A DNA stretch of 48,372 nucleotides from Candidatus Thiodiazotropha endolucinida (GTDB lineage Bacteria > Pseudomonadota > Gammaproteobacteria > Chromatiales > Chromatiaceae). The stretch is taken from NCBI RefSeq assembly GCF_001715975.1, contig NZ_MARB01000030.1, forward strand, positions 1-48,372, written 5' to 3'. The notes under the pieces were generated by a model that made no database searches, had not been told where the DNA came from, and saw only the letters and a list, made by a program, of their open reading frames with translations. This document shows positions 17,532 through 25,633 of this stretch, piece after piece; position 1 is the stretch's first letter; each line of letters begins with the position of its first letter. The translations under genes were made by a program, and so were the position numbers.

Positions 17532-18674
17532 TTACACCTCTGGTGAGTGTTGATACTCTTCCGGAATCGACAGATCATCCGGCAGCTCCGGATACTCCCC
17601 GCCCTCGGTTCGGTAGGCCCTGAGCTGGAAGACGTAGGCCAGCAGTCGAGCGACAGCTAGATAGAGTCCGGCGGGAATAAAGGCATTCAATTCAGTATGG
17701 AAATAGATGGCACGCGCGAGCATTGGTGACTCCACCACGGGCACCTTGGCCTCGGCACCTACTTCACGGATAGTCATTGCCACCAGGTCAGCACCCTTTG
17801 CCAACAGTTTCGGTGCATGCATGGTTTGCGGATCGTATTTTAATGCCACCGCATAGTGAGTCGGGTTGGTGACGATGACATCGGCATTCGGCACCTCCTG
17901 CATCATGCGCTTTTGCGCCATCTCGCGTTGCAGCTGCCGGATTCTGCTCTTCACCTCAGGCTTGCCTTCGGTCTCCTTCAATTCATCGCGCAGTTCCTGG
18001 CGCGTCATTTTCAGTTGGCGCTTGTGATCCCACAGTTGGAAGGGCACATCGATCGCCGCGATAAGAATCAATGTTGATGTCATGAGGATTACCGACCAGC
18101 CGATCAGGCTATTCAGTTTTTCCATTGCCTGCGAGATTTCCATACCATGTAAAGCGAGAAATTTGTCCAGCGACATCCAGAGCAACAGTATGGTGACACC
18201 ACCGATAAAGATGAACTTGGCCAAAGCTTTCAGCATCTCTACCAGCCCGCGCGCGGAAAAGACACGTTTCAAACCTTTCAGCGGGCTCAATTTACTCAGT
18301 TTTGGCGCCAATGCCTCACTGCTGACGGAAAACCCACCCAGGGCGACAGAGCTGAAGATGGCCGCCACCACGACCAAGAGAAAGAAAGGTAGCAGCGTTA
18401 CCATCATTTGCAGGAAACGATCACCTAATTGAATCAACATGATGTTGATATCGAAGATCTGCTCCCGGGTCAGAACAAAGCTCTCACTCATCATCTGCGA
18501 CAAACCGTCGCCAATGGCATTACTCATGACAACAAGTGTGGTCACACCAATCATGGTTACCGCCATACTGTTGAGTTCACGGGAACGGGGAACCTGCCCC
18601 TTGCGCTTGGCATCCAGCAGTCTTTTCGCCGAGGGTTGTTCTGTTTTTTCCTGGCCGTTTTCGTTCTCAGCCAT
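17532..18674 (-). CDS. flhB: Flagellar type III export switch protein FlhB
   Basis: A 380-residue protein. A charged N terminus (EKTEQPSAKRLLDAKRKGQVPRS-like region) is followed by four membrane segments and a cytoplasmic domain with the autocleavage motif NPTH in VIVTNPTHYAVALKYD. Cleavage there switches export from rod/hook to filament proteins. It is spaced 3 nt from both fliR and flhA. It appears intact. Confidence 0.96.
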   Translation of the reverse strand: MAENENGQEKTEQPSAKRLLDAKRKGQVPRSRELNSMAVTMIGVTTLVVMSNAIGDGLSQMMSESFVLTREQIFDINIMLIQLGDRFLQMMVTLLPFFLLVVVAAIFSSVALGGFSVSSEALAPKLSKLSPLKGLKRVFSARGLVEMLKALAKFIFIGGVTILLLWMSLDKFLALHGMEISQAMEKLNSLIGWSVILMTSTLILIAAIDVPFQLWDHKRQLKMTRQELRDELKETEGKPEVKSRIRQLQREMAQKRMMQEVPNADVIVTNPTHYAVALKYDPQTMHAPKLLAKGADLVAMTIREVGAEAKVPVVESPMLARAIYFHTELNAFIPAGLYLAVARLLAYVFQLRAYRTEGGEYPELPDDLSIPEEYQHSPEV

Positions 18675-18677
18675 GAT

Positions 18678-19457
18678 TCACCCCGTCACCCGAAGGGTCG
18701 ACATCAGATGCTGAAAGGCCTCATCGAGGAGTTCATTGAAGACACTGAAGGCATTCGGCAGGGTGACCCATATCAGGGCAAACCCGAGCAGCATGGTAAT
18801 CGGAAAGCCGATCGAAAAGATGTTCAACTGCGGCGCCGCGCGCATCACCACACCCATGCCCATATTAACCATCAGCATGGCCCCGACAATGGGTAGTGCA
18901 ATCAGCAGACCACCGGTAAACAGCCGGCTGCCCCAGGCAACGACTTCAAGCAGCCCGTTTCGTGAGAGGCCGTCCATCGCAACCGGCATGGTGTCAAAAC
19001 TGTCGGCGATCAACTCTATCGAAAGTAGATGTCCGTTGAATATCAGGAACAGCAGGGTTGCGAGTATCAGATAGAATTGGGCTACCACCGGGACCTGCAC
19101 CCCATTCGCCGGATCGACCATGGAGGCGAAGCCCAGGCCCATGCTATAGGCGATCACTTGTCCTCCGAATACCAGTGCACCGAATACCATCTGCAGGATA
19201 AATCCCATCATCACGCCAATCAGAATCTGCTGCAGCAAAATGATAAAACCGGTGTGACTCAGCACATCCGCCTGAGGTTGAGGCGGCAGCGTCGGTGCAA
19301 CCAGCAAGGTAATCAGGATCATCATAAAGAGCCGAAACCGTGCCGGTATCTGTCGCGAACTGAACAGCGGTATCGCCACCAGCATGGCGCTGATGCGCAC
19401 CATCGGCCAAAGATAGGCCGCCAACCAGGTATTGAACTGCGCTTCGTTGAAGATCAT
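18678..19457 (-). CDS. fliR: Flagellar export-gate protein FliR
   Basis: A 259-residue, very hydrophobic protein with about six membrane segments (for example MVRISAMLVAIPLF, FMMILITLLVAPTL and IILLQQILIGVMMGFILQMV) and the family stretch GLGFASMVDPANGVQVPVVAQF. With FliP and FliQ it forms the helical core of the export gate. It sits between fliQ and flhB in the standard order, with normal length. Confidence 0.95.
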   Translation of the reverse strand: MIFNEAQFNTWLAAYLWPMVRISAMLVAIPLFSSRQIPARFRLFMMILITLLVAPTLPPQPQADVLSHTGFIILLQQILIGVMMGFILQMVFGALVFGGQVIAYSMGLGFASMVDPANGVQVPVVAQFYLILATLLFLIFNGHLLSIELIADSFDTMPVAMDGLSRNGLLEVVAWGSRLFTGGLLIALPIVGAMLMVNMGMGVVMRAAPQLNIFSIGFPITMLLGFALIWVTLPNAFSVFNELLDEAFQHLMSTLRVTG

Positions 19458-19504
19458 GATGTTTCCAAAAGTGCCTCATAGATACGTTTTTTGCTGTACA
19501 AGGC

Positions 19505-19774
19505 TTAAAAAAGCAGTTCAGGAATGCTCTCAATCAGGTTCATGGAAAAATTCATCAGTAGGTGCAGCATCCAGTTGCCCGCGAACATCAGCACCACGCC
19601 CACAACCACCAGCTTGGGAATGAAGGTCAATGTCATCTCGTTGATCTGGGTTGCGGCCTGAAACATGGCGATAATCAAACCAACCGCCAACGCGGGCAGT
19701 AAAACCAATCCGGCCAGTATGCCAATCACCTCAAGTGCATTTTGTCCAATCGACATTACGGTATCCGGACTCAT
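19505..19774 (-). CDS. fliQ: Flagellar export-gate protein FliQ
   Basis: An 89-residue protein with two membrane helices. It contains ALAVGLIIAMFQAATQINEMT, typical of FliQ, and TLTFIPKLVVVGVVLMFAG. Four copies assemble with FliP5-FliR1 in the gate. It lies 12 nt after fliP and 47 nt before fliR on the same strand. Length and hydropathy match the family. Confidence 0.94.
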   Translation of the reverse strand: MSPDTVMSIGQNALEVIGILAGLVLLPALAVGLIIAMFQAATQINEMTLTFIPKLVVVGVVLMFAGNWMLHLLMNFSMNLIESIPELLF

Positions 19775-19786
19775 ATACCCTCCCCC

Positions 19787-20521
19787 TTAGAGTTGGAAAC
19801 TCGCCGCCAAGGTGCCAAATACCAATGCCCACCCATCGATCAGCACAAACAGCATAATCTTGAACGGTAGGGATATAATCATGGGTGACAGCATCATCAT
19901 GCCCATCGACATCAATATACTGGCTACCACAATGTCGATGATCAGGAACGGTATAAACAGCAGAAAACCGATCTGGAAACCGGTTTTCAATTCACTGGTG
20001 GCAAACGAGGGAAGCAACAGACTGAATGGCACATCGTCGGGCTCGGCGAGCTCACTGAAATCACCGATGCGCGCAAACAGTGCCAGGTCATCCTCACGCG
20101 TCTGCGCGATCATGAATGATTTCACCGGTTCGGAGGCGGCCTGCAGTGCCTGGGTGGCATTCATCTCTTCCGCCAGATAAGGTTGCAACGCCACCTCATT
20201 CACCTCGGTGAAGACCGGCATCATGATAAACAGGGTAAGAAACAGGGCCAAACCGATGAGTATCTGATTCGAGGGTGTGTTCTGGGTGCCCAGGGCCTGC
20301 CTGAGTATGGCCAGGACAATGATGATCCGGGCAAAAGAGGTCATCATCATCAAGGCACCCGGCAACAGCGTCAGTGCGGTCATGAAGAGCAGGATCTGGA
20401 TAGTCAGGGTATAGGTTTGACCACCTTCGCCATCCGACGCCACCGTAAACGCATCGACACCGGGAGCTGCCTGCAGCAAGGTACTGCTTAAAAGGCCGAT
20501 GATTAACAGCCAGGCCCTCAT
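19787..20521 (-). CDS. fliP: Flagellar export-gate protein FliP
   Basis: A 244-residue protein with a cleavable signal peptide ([21 protein letters not shown]). It contains the family core [40 protein letters not shown] and the C-terminal helices [20 protein letters not shown]. It forms the pentameric core of the export gate. It overlaps fliO by 4 nt. It is intact. Confidence 0.96.
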   Translation of the reverse strand: MRAWLLIIGLLSSTLLQAAPGVDAFTVASDGEGGQTYTLTIQILLFMTALTLLPGALMMMTSFARIIIVLAILRQALGTQNTPSNQILIGLALFLTLFIMMPVFTEVNEVALQPYLAEEMNATQALQAASEPVKSFMIAQTREDDLALFARIGDFSELAEPDDVPFSLLLPSFATSELKTGFQIGFLLFIPFLIIDIVVASILMSMGMMMLSPMIISLPFKIMLFVLIDGWALVFGTLAASFQL

Positions 20522-20925
20522 TGCTTCCGCTCCTGACCGCTGCCCCTTTCATTATCCAAATAGTTTTGAAAACCCTGCCCTGATCCTTGCAGGATATGTA
20601 GAGTACGCACTTGACCCGGCGCTACCCCAAGCAGCAACCGCTGATTATCGACCTCCACAACGATCACCCGTTCACGGGTTCCTACTGAAGCCCCTCCAAC
20701 CACTCGCACCATTCCCTTTCCGCCCATGGGCATTTGCGCATAGCGCTTGAACAGCCAGGCCCCGCCAATGATGATTCCGAGCACCAACAACAGACCGCCG
20801 ACGGTACTCAGCAGGCTGTCGGCACCCAAGGGGGAGACATTGACACCCAGTTGTTTCTGCGCGGTATCGGCCGCGTATAGTGAATGGCTGAAGAGAAGAG
20901 TGATGAAGGGCCAACGGCACATCAA
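20518..20925 (-). CDS. fliO: Flagellar biosynthesis protein FliO
   Basis: A 135-residue protein with an N-terminal signal-like segment, one membrane helix ([19 protein letters not shown]) and a cytoplasmic beta-rich domain ([20 protein letters not shown] then [16 protein letters not shown]). FliO assists assembly of the FliP ring. It overlaps fliN and fliP by 4 nt each. It is a poorly conserved family; the identification relies on both motif and gene order. Confidence 0.9.
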   Translation of the reverse strand: MMCRWPFITLLFSHSLYAADTAQKQLGVNVSPLGADSLLSTVGGLLLVLGIIIGGAWLFKRYAQMPMGGKGMVRVVGGASVGTRERVIVVEVDNQRLLLGVAPGQVRTLHILQGSGQGFQNYLDNERGSGQERKQ

Positions 20926-21326
20926 CTGATCCTCTTCACCCGCTCTGAGGGACTGATGATATCGGTCAACCTGAGACCGAACTTCTCGTTCACTACAACA
21001 ACCTCGCCCTGGGCGATCAGCGTACCGTTGACCAATACGTCCATTGGCTCACCCGCCAATCGATCCAATTCGACGACAGAACCCTGATTCAATTGCAGCA
21101 AGTTGCGGATATTAATCTTGGTGCGGCCAATCTCCATTGAGATGGTAACCGGCACATCCAGGATCGCATCCATATTCACGGCATCGTTACCGGACTCATC
21201 CTGCAGTTCATCGAAAGAGGCTGCGGCAGCCTTATCATCACTCTCGTTATCGACCTGTTCGTCCAGTGCTGCGGCCCATTCATCCGCTAATGCTTCGTTC
21301 GGATCACTCGTTTTCTCTTCACTCAT
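20922..21326 (-). CDS. fliN: Flagellar motor switch protein FliN
   Basis: A 134-residue C-ring protein. An acidic, Ala/Asp-rich N-terminal tail (~residues 1-55) precedes the SpoA domain (VTISMEIGRTKINIRNLL, LNQGSVVELDRLAGEPMDV and VNGTLIAQGEVVVVNEKFGL). It binds CheY-P together with FliM and docks export substrates. It lies between fliM and fliO in the usual order and appears complete. Confidence 0.95.
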   Translation of the reverse strand: MSEEKTSDPNEALADEWAAALDEQVDNESDDKAAAASFDELQDESGNDAVNMDAILDVPVTISMEIGRTKINIRNLLQLNQGSVVELDRLAGEPMDVLVNGTLIAQGEVVVVNEKFGLRLTDIISPSERVKRIS

Positions 21327-21393
21327 TTTTTACGCCCTCTTGGGGTACCATTCTGCTGTCATTCACAGCTGATTCACCGTATCGGCTATCCAC

Positions 21394-22434
21394 TTATTCG
21401 CCATTCGCGTCTTGCACGGCTTTTCTTTCCATTTCCAGATAATCGTGCAGACCTTTGCGCCGATTCTGTTGAATCCAGTTGTTGATCTTCAAGGCATAAC
21501 TGCCATCCGAAACGCCCAATTTAGCTTTGAAGACAGGAACCTCGGCGGCTTCAACATCAACCTGTTCCGGCATTTCGATGGGTATGATGTCCCCCTCTTT
21601 CAACTCAGCCAGTTCTTTGACACTGATCTGCACCTCGGTCAAAATGCTGGAGAGTTCAATCTTCGCAGCCAGGATCTCCTCCTTGAGGGAACGTTCCCAG
21701 CGTTCATCCCGTTCACCTCGATCACTCTGAACGCCCGCATCGAGCAACTCACGTATCGGTTCGAGCATCGAATACGGCATGCAGACATGGAAATCACCAC
21801 CGCCACTCTCCAGATCGACGTGAAAAGATGTCACAACCACCACCTCTGACGGACTCACGATATTGGCAAACTGAGGGTTGACCTCTGAACCGCTGTATTC
21901 GAATTTAACCTGGAAAACTGGTTTCCAGGCGACTTCCAGATCCTCGAATGCTCTGTTCAAAAGGAGTTGAATGACCCGGTTTTCCGTCGGTGTGAAGTCA
22001 CGTCCTTCGATCTTGGTATGGAATCGCCCGGATCCGCCAAAATAGTTATCCACGACACTGAATACCAACTTGGGATCGATCACGAACAGCCCCTTTCCCC
22101 GCAATGGCGGTACCCGGATCATATTCAGGCTGGTTGGGACAAACAGGCTATGCACAAACTCGGAAAACTTCTGCATCTGGATCCCGGATACAGAGAGATC
22201 AGCCGTGCGTCGAAGCATGTTGAAAAGGCTGGTTCGGAACAGACGCGCAAATCGTTCATTGATCATCTCCAACGTAGGCAGACGACCGCGAACGATACGG
22301 TCCTGGCTGGTGAAGTCATAGGAGTTGACACCACCGGCATCGGCCACATCCGTTTCTGTCGCGACATCACCGTTATCGACCCCGTGTAACAGGGCGTCGA
22401 TCTCTTCTTGTGAAAGTAAGTCGTTGGCGCTCAT
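21394..22434 (-). CDS. fliM: Flagellar motor switch protein FliM
   Basis: A 346-residue C-ring protein. Its N-terminal CheY-P-binding peptide is LLSQEEIDALLHGV, its middle domain carries the family stretch MIRVPPLRGKGLFVIDPKLVF, and a SpoA-like domain lies near the C terminus (LTEVQISVKELAELKEGDII). It sets the direction of rotation. It starts 5 nt after the fliL stop. The CheY-binding peptide is intact, consistent with functional CheY and CheZ in the same locus. Confidence 0.96.
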   Translation of the reverse strand: MSANDLLSQEEIDALLHGVDNGDVATETDVADAGGVNSYDFTSQDRIVRGRLPTLEMINERFARLFRTSLFNMLRRTADLSVSGIQMQKFSEFVHSLFVPTSLNMIRVPPLRGKGLFVIDPKLVFSVVDNYFGGSGRFHTKIEGRDFTPTENRVIQLLLNRAFEDLEVAWKPVFQVKFEYSGSEVNPQFANIVSPSEVVVVTSFHVDLESGGGDFHVCMPYSMLEPIRELLDAGVQSDRGERDERWERSLKEEILAAKIELSSILTEVQISVKELAELKEGDIIPIEMPEQVDVEAAEVPVFKAKLGVSDGSYALKINNWIQQNRRKGLHDYLEMERKAVQDANGE

Positions 22435-22439
22435 GATGA

Positions 22440-22961
22440 TTATTGCATTACAAAACTGGTGAAATAGAGTGCTTCAACTTCCCCGGGCCCCGCTAACTCG
22501 GTGACAACCCGATTGAGTTCCTTGAGCATCTCCCTCTGCAGGCTCTCCTTTGTCTCGCGCGCCTTCAGGGCTTTGGCATCCGCACCCGAGAGCAGGTTTA
22601 GGAGGTTGTGGCGAATCATCGGATCATTGTGTTTGATGAATTCGACCATCTCGTCGGATCGGACCCTGACACTGACCCCGATTTGCAGCAGACTTGGGCG
22701 ACCCGGCAGGTTGACGACAAAGGGTGGCTTCAGCTCGATATACTGGGCAGGACTCAGCGGCTCTTCAGATTCGGCCGCTTGCTCTGACGACGCGGAATCC
22801 TCCTCATCGATCGCTTCATCGTCCCCCATCAGGAGAAAATAGGCGGCAACACCGCCACCAATCAGTAAAACGGTAACGATTGCAATGATGATAATGAGCT
22901 TGGACTTACCCGATTTCTCTTCGCCTAAATCGAGTTCTTCTGCTGCTTGTTCGTCTGCCAT
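22440..22961 (-). CDS. fliL: Flagellar basal body-associated protein FliL
   Basis: A 173-residue single-pass inner-membrane protein. It has an acidic cytoplasmic N terminus, one membrane helix (LIIIIAIVTVLLIGGGVAAYF) and a periplasmic domain (YIELKPPFVVNLPGRPSLLQ, then VSVRVRSDEMVEFIKHNDPM). FliL surrounds the stator and supports torque under load. It is the first gene of the visible flagellar transcript. The 309-nt gap before the divergent sensor kinase gene should hold its promoter. Confidence 0.94.
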   Translation of the reverse strand: MADEQAAEELDLGEEKSGKSKLIIIIAIVTVLLIGGGVAAYFLLMGDDEAIDEEDSASSEQAAESEEPLSPAQYIELKPPFVVNLPGRPSLLQIGVSVRVRSDEMVEFIKHNDPMIRHNLLNLLSGADAKALKARETKESLQREMLKELNRVVTELAGPGEVEALYFTSFVMQ

Positions 22962-23270
22962 AATGCCACCCTCAAGATTTACATCCTATTTGAATGCAAT
23001 ATAAATGCCACTCGATATTAATAAATTTATTCCCTTCTATTCATATAGTTATAAGCAGATCTTTAAATAGAGACAAAATATTGACTCGCCAGAAATCCTG
23101 CGCAAGGCAAAAATTCGACATGTCCAGTTTCGTCATTTGGACGTCATCCGAGACAGAAACCCATACATGAATTAAGGACTTTTTAGTAAAATAGCTTTAA
23201 CAGTAACTAATTAAGTGCTATTAATTACTCCGGTAACCAGCTGTTAATAAATAATATTTTTAGGATTTCC
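22962..23270. promoter_or_regulatory. AT-rich divergent intergenic region between fliL and the HDOD kinase
   Basis: About 309 nt, clearly AT-rich compared with its flanks, between two divergent starts; promoters for both are expected. I looked for a sigma-54 site (GG-N10-GC) and a sigma-28 site on the fliL side and found none with correct spacing. AGGA, 7 nt before the GTG at 23271, is a ribosome site for the kinase. Confidence 0.45.
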
Positions 23271-25376
23271 GTGCCTACTCAATCGGAGCAAAAGCGACTC
23301 ATAGGAAGATTCAGCAATCTTCCCAGCCCGCCAGCAATCCTTATCGAGCTCATCGATAGCTGCAACAACTCCGATGTGAGTTTCAAACATCTGGCGGAAA
23401 CGATAGAGAAAGACGCTGGAGTCTCTTCCAAGGTGATCACGGCAGCCAACTCACCTTTCTATCGTCAATGGCAGGAAATCAGCGATATCCAGCGACTGTT
23501 GGTGGTTCTTGGTATTCGCAGCGTCAGAACAATCGCCATCAACAGCGCAGTCCAGCAATTTTTCAACCAGCTCAGTAAACAGGCTGGACAAGCCCTTGAC
23601 GAAATCTGGTTTCAGTCACTGATATGCGCACAAACAACAAAGGCATTGGCGGACCTGACCACATACCGGTCACCCGATGAGGCTTATCTTGCAGGACTCC
23701 TGCATAGACTGGGACAGCTGGCTTTACTGCAGGCCTCTCCTGATGAGTACGGAGCCATACTTGAACAGGGTTTGACAGGGGAGTCACTGGTCAAGGCGGA
23801 GATCGAGAAATTCGACTTTTCATCGCCACAGATCGGATCACACATGATTGAAAGCTGGGACCTGCAATCCTTCCTGGCTGACGCAGTGCTCTACCAGCAC
23901 GAACCCGCAGATAATATTCTCGACTGCTCGCACTTGGTAAAACTGGTCAATCTTGCAAGCCATCTCTCCGACAGCACCGACAAACTGGAAAATGAGGTCC
24001 TGGCGCGTGCCGATACCCTGTTCGGGCTGAATCAGACAATCGTGGAAGAGTTAATCCAAGATGCCAGGGATAAGGCAGCCAATGCGGCACGAAGTCTTGG
24101 CATTACCCTGCCTAGACAGAAAACTGAAAAACAGGCACAAGATCATCGGCAGGCTTTGGCGGAACGCATCAAACAGGCGGCCCTGTTCGGCGGCGGTTTG
24201 GAAGCTATACCGGAAACACCGGACGTGATCGCCACGATGCAACAGATTCAGCGCGACCTCGATCTGCTCTTCGGCATTCAACAGGTCTGCTACCTGATAC
24301 TGAATCAGGATGGGAAGACGCTAAGCCCGATCAGCCCAACAGCCCATAACAATGCACTGTTGGAAGAAATTACGATTTCCGTTGAATCCGATCGCAGCCT
24401 GGCCGCCACTGCCTTCAATCAAAAAAGCTCCCGCTATTCACAGGGTGATGAGAATCTGGCGCTGGTAAGTGTCGTGGATCGCCAATTGGCGCGCTTTCTG
24501 AACAAGGAAGCCCTGCTTTACCTGCCGTTGAGCACCCATCAATCCCGGATTGGATTGATCGCCATCGGCATCAACCAAGACCAGTGGGAAGAACTGGACG
24601 GGCAACTGCAGCTGCTCACACTTTTTGCCGGGGAGGCGGCGGAAATGCTCCAGCGGCAGCAGAACATGCTCACCCACCAACAGCAGATGATTGAAGACGA
24701 GCGGGCCACGTTTCACCTCGAGGCGCGGAAAGTCGTACATGAGGCGAACAACCCACTCGGAATCATCAACAACTACCTGCACATTCTCGGCATGAAACTT
24801 GGCGAGGATCATGAAGCAACCGAAGAACTGAATATTATCAAGGAAGAAATTGCAAGGGTCGGCAAGATCATACTGCGAATTCGTGATATTCCCGATGAAC
24901 TCGAGCAACAGACAAAAAGTGTCGACATCAACCAACTCATACAGGATCTGTACAAATTATTTCAATCCTCGCTGTTTCCCATGCACAATATCTCCACTGA
25001 ACTTGATCTTGACTCAAACCTGCCCCATCTTGACACGCAGCGGGGCCATATCAAGCAGATACTGACCAATTTGATAAAAAATGCGGTCGAAGCCATGCCG
25101 GAAGGGGGAAAACTGAGTATTGAAACCCGCGCCAATGCCTATATAAATGGCAAAGAACACATTGAAATTCAGATTACTGACGATGGCCCAGGAATAGGCA
25201 AAGAGATTATGGACCAGTTATTCACCCCGGTTACAACCACCAAAGATAATTCCCACTCCGGATTGGGGCTTACTATCGTTAAAAATCTCATTGATGAGCT
25301 TTCCGGTTCCATTAACTGTACATCGAATAGCGGGGCAGGCACGCGATTTCAGATCTACCTGCCCAGGACCGGCTAG
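23271..25376 (+). CDS. HDOD-GAF-histidine kinase
   Basis: A 701-residue cytoplasmic sensor kinase. Residues ~10-230 form an HDOD domain (SNLPSPPAILIELI, then YLAGLLHRLGQLALL). A GAF-like domain lies at ~320-460. A HisKA-like helix carries His490 in VVHEANNPLGIINNYLHILG. The HATPase follows, with N box LTNLIKNAVEAMPEGG, DDGPGIG and SGLGLTIVKNL. The start is GTG with AGGA 7 nt before it. No membrane segment is seen. It ends 15 nt before a receiver-PAS-GGDEF-EAL gene, suggesting a kinase/regulator pair that controls cyclic-di-GMP. The receiver of that partner is disrupted. Confidence 0.88.
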   Translation: MPTQSEQKRLIGRFSNLPSPPAILIELIDSCNNSDVSFKHLAETIEKDAGVSSKVITAANSPFYRQWQEISDIQRLLVVLGIRSVRTIAINSAVQQFFNQLSKQAGQALDEIWFQSLICAQTTKALADLTTYRSPDEAYLAGLLHRLGQLALLQASPDEYGAILEQGLTGESLVKAEIEKFDFSSPQIGSHMIESWDLQSFLADAVLYQHEPADNILDCSHLVKLVNLASHLSDSTDKLENEVLARADTLFGLNQTIVEELIQDARDKAANAARSLGITLPRQKTEKQAQDHRQALAERIKQAALFGGGLEAIPETPDVIATMQQIQRDLDLLFGIQQVCYLILNQDGKTLSPISPTAHNNALLEEITISVESDRSLAATAFNQKSSRYSQGDENLALVSVVDRQLARFLNKEALLYLPLSTHQSRIGLIAIGINQDQWEELDGQLQLLTLFAGEAAEMLQRQQNMLTHQQQMIEDERATFHLEARKVVHEANNPLGIINNYLHILGMKLGEDHEATEELNIIKEEIARVGKIILRIRDIPDELEQQTKSVDINQLIQDLYKLFQSSLFPMHNISTELDLDSNLPHLDTQRGHIKQILTNLIKNAVEAMPEGGKLSIETRANAYINGKEHIEIQITDDGPGIGKEIMDQLFTPVTTTKDNSHSGLGLTIVKNLIDELSGSINCTSNSGAGTRFQIYLPRTG

Positions 25377-25391
25377 TATAAGGAATTCATT

Positions 25392-25631
25392 ATGCACCCA
25401 TACTATCCGGCACCATGGCGAGGTATTGAAGGCAACTTCGAATCCCTTCCGACAGACATTAATACCAATCGACCAAAGCGAAGCAATAACGCGCGTATAT
25501 TGATCGCTGATGATGAGCCAAGGGCGAGAGCCAGCCTGAAGGAAATCCTGCGCTTCACAGGTTATGAGACAACACTGGCAGAATGCGGCAGTGAGGCGAT
25601 CGATCTGCTTAATAGCGCAAGCTCGACCTGA
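25392..25631 (+). pseudogene. Receiver-domain fragment, 5' part of a broken response regulator/c-di-GMP gene
   Basis: 79 codons starting MHPYYPAPWRGIEG, then the first half of a receiver domain (ARILIADDEPRARASLKEIL, RFTGYETTLAECGSEAIDLL). They end prematurely at NSASST plus TGA. The second half (LDLNMPDLHGHKVMEHI) continues in a different frame at ~25622. Compared with a normal receiver, the beta3 strand (D-L-V-L-L-D) is missing. A one-base loss near 25616 and a ~15-nt collapse between two copies of a CTCGACCTG-like direct repeat would explain it. The second copy is inferred, not seen. The remnant should not take phosphate. Confidence 0.75.
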
Positions 25632-25633
25632 AT

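Noticed and set aside
23081-23120. Possible sigma-54 promoter for fliL (minus strand, TGGACATG...TTTTTGCC)
   Set aside because: The GG to GC spacing is 15 nt instead of 10, so it does not meet the sigma-54 rule.
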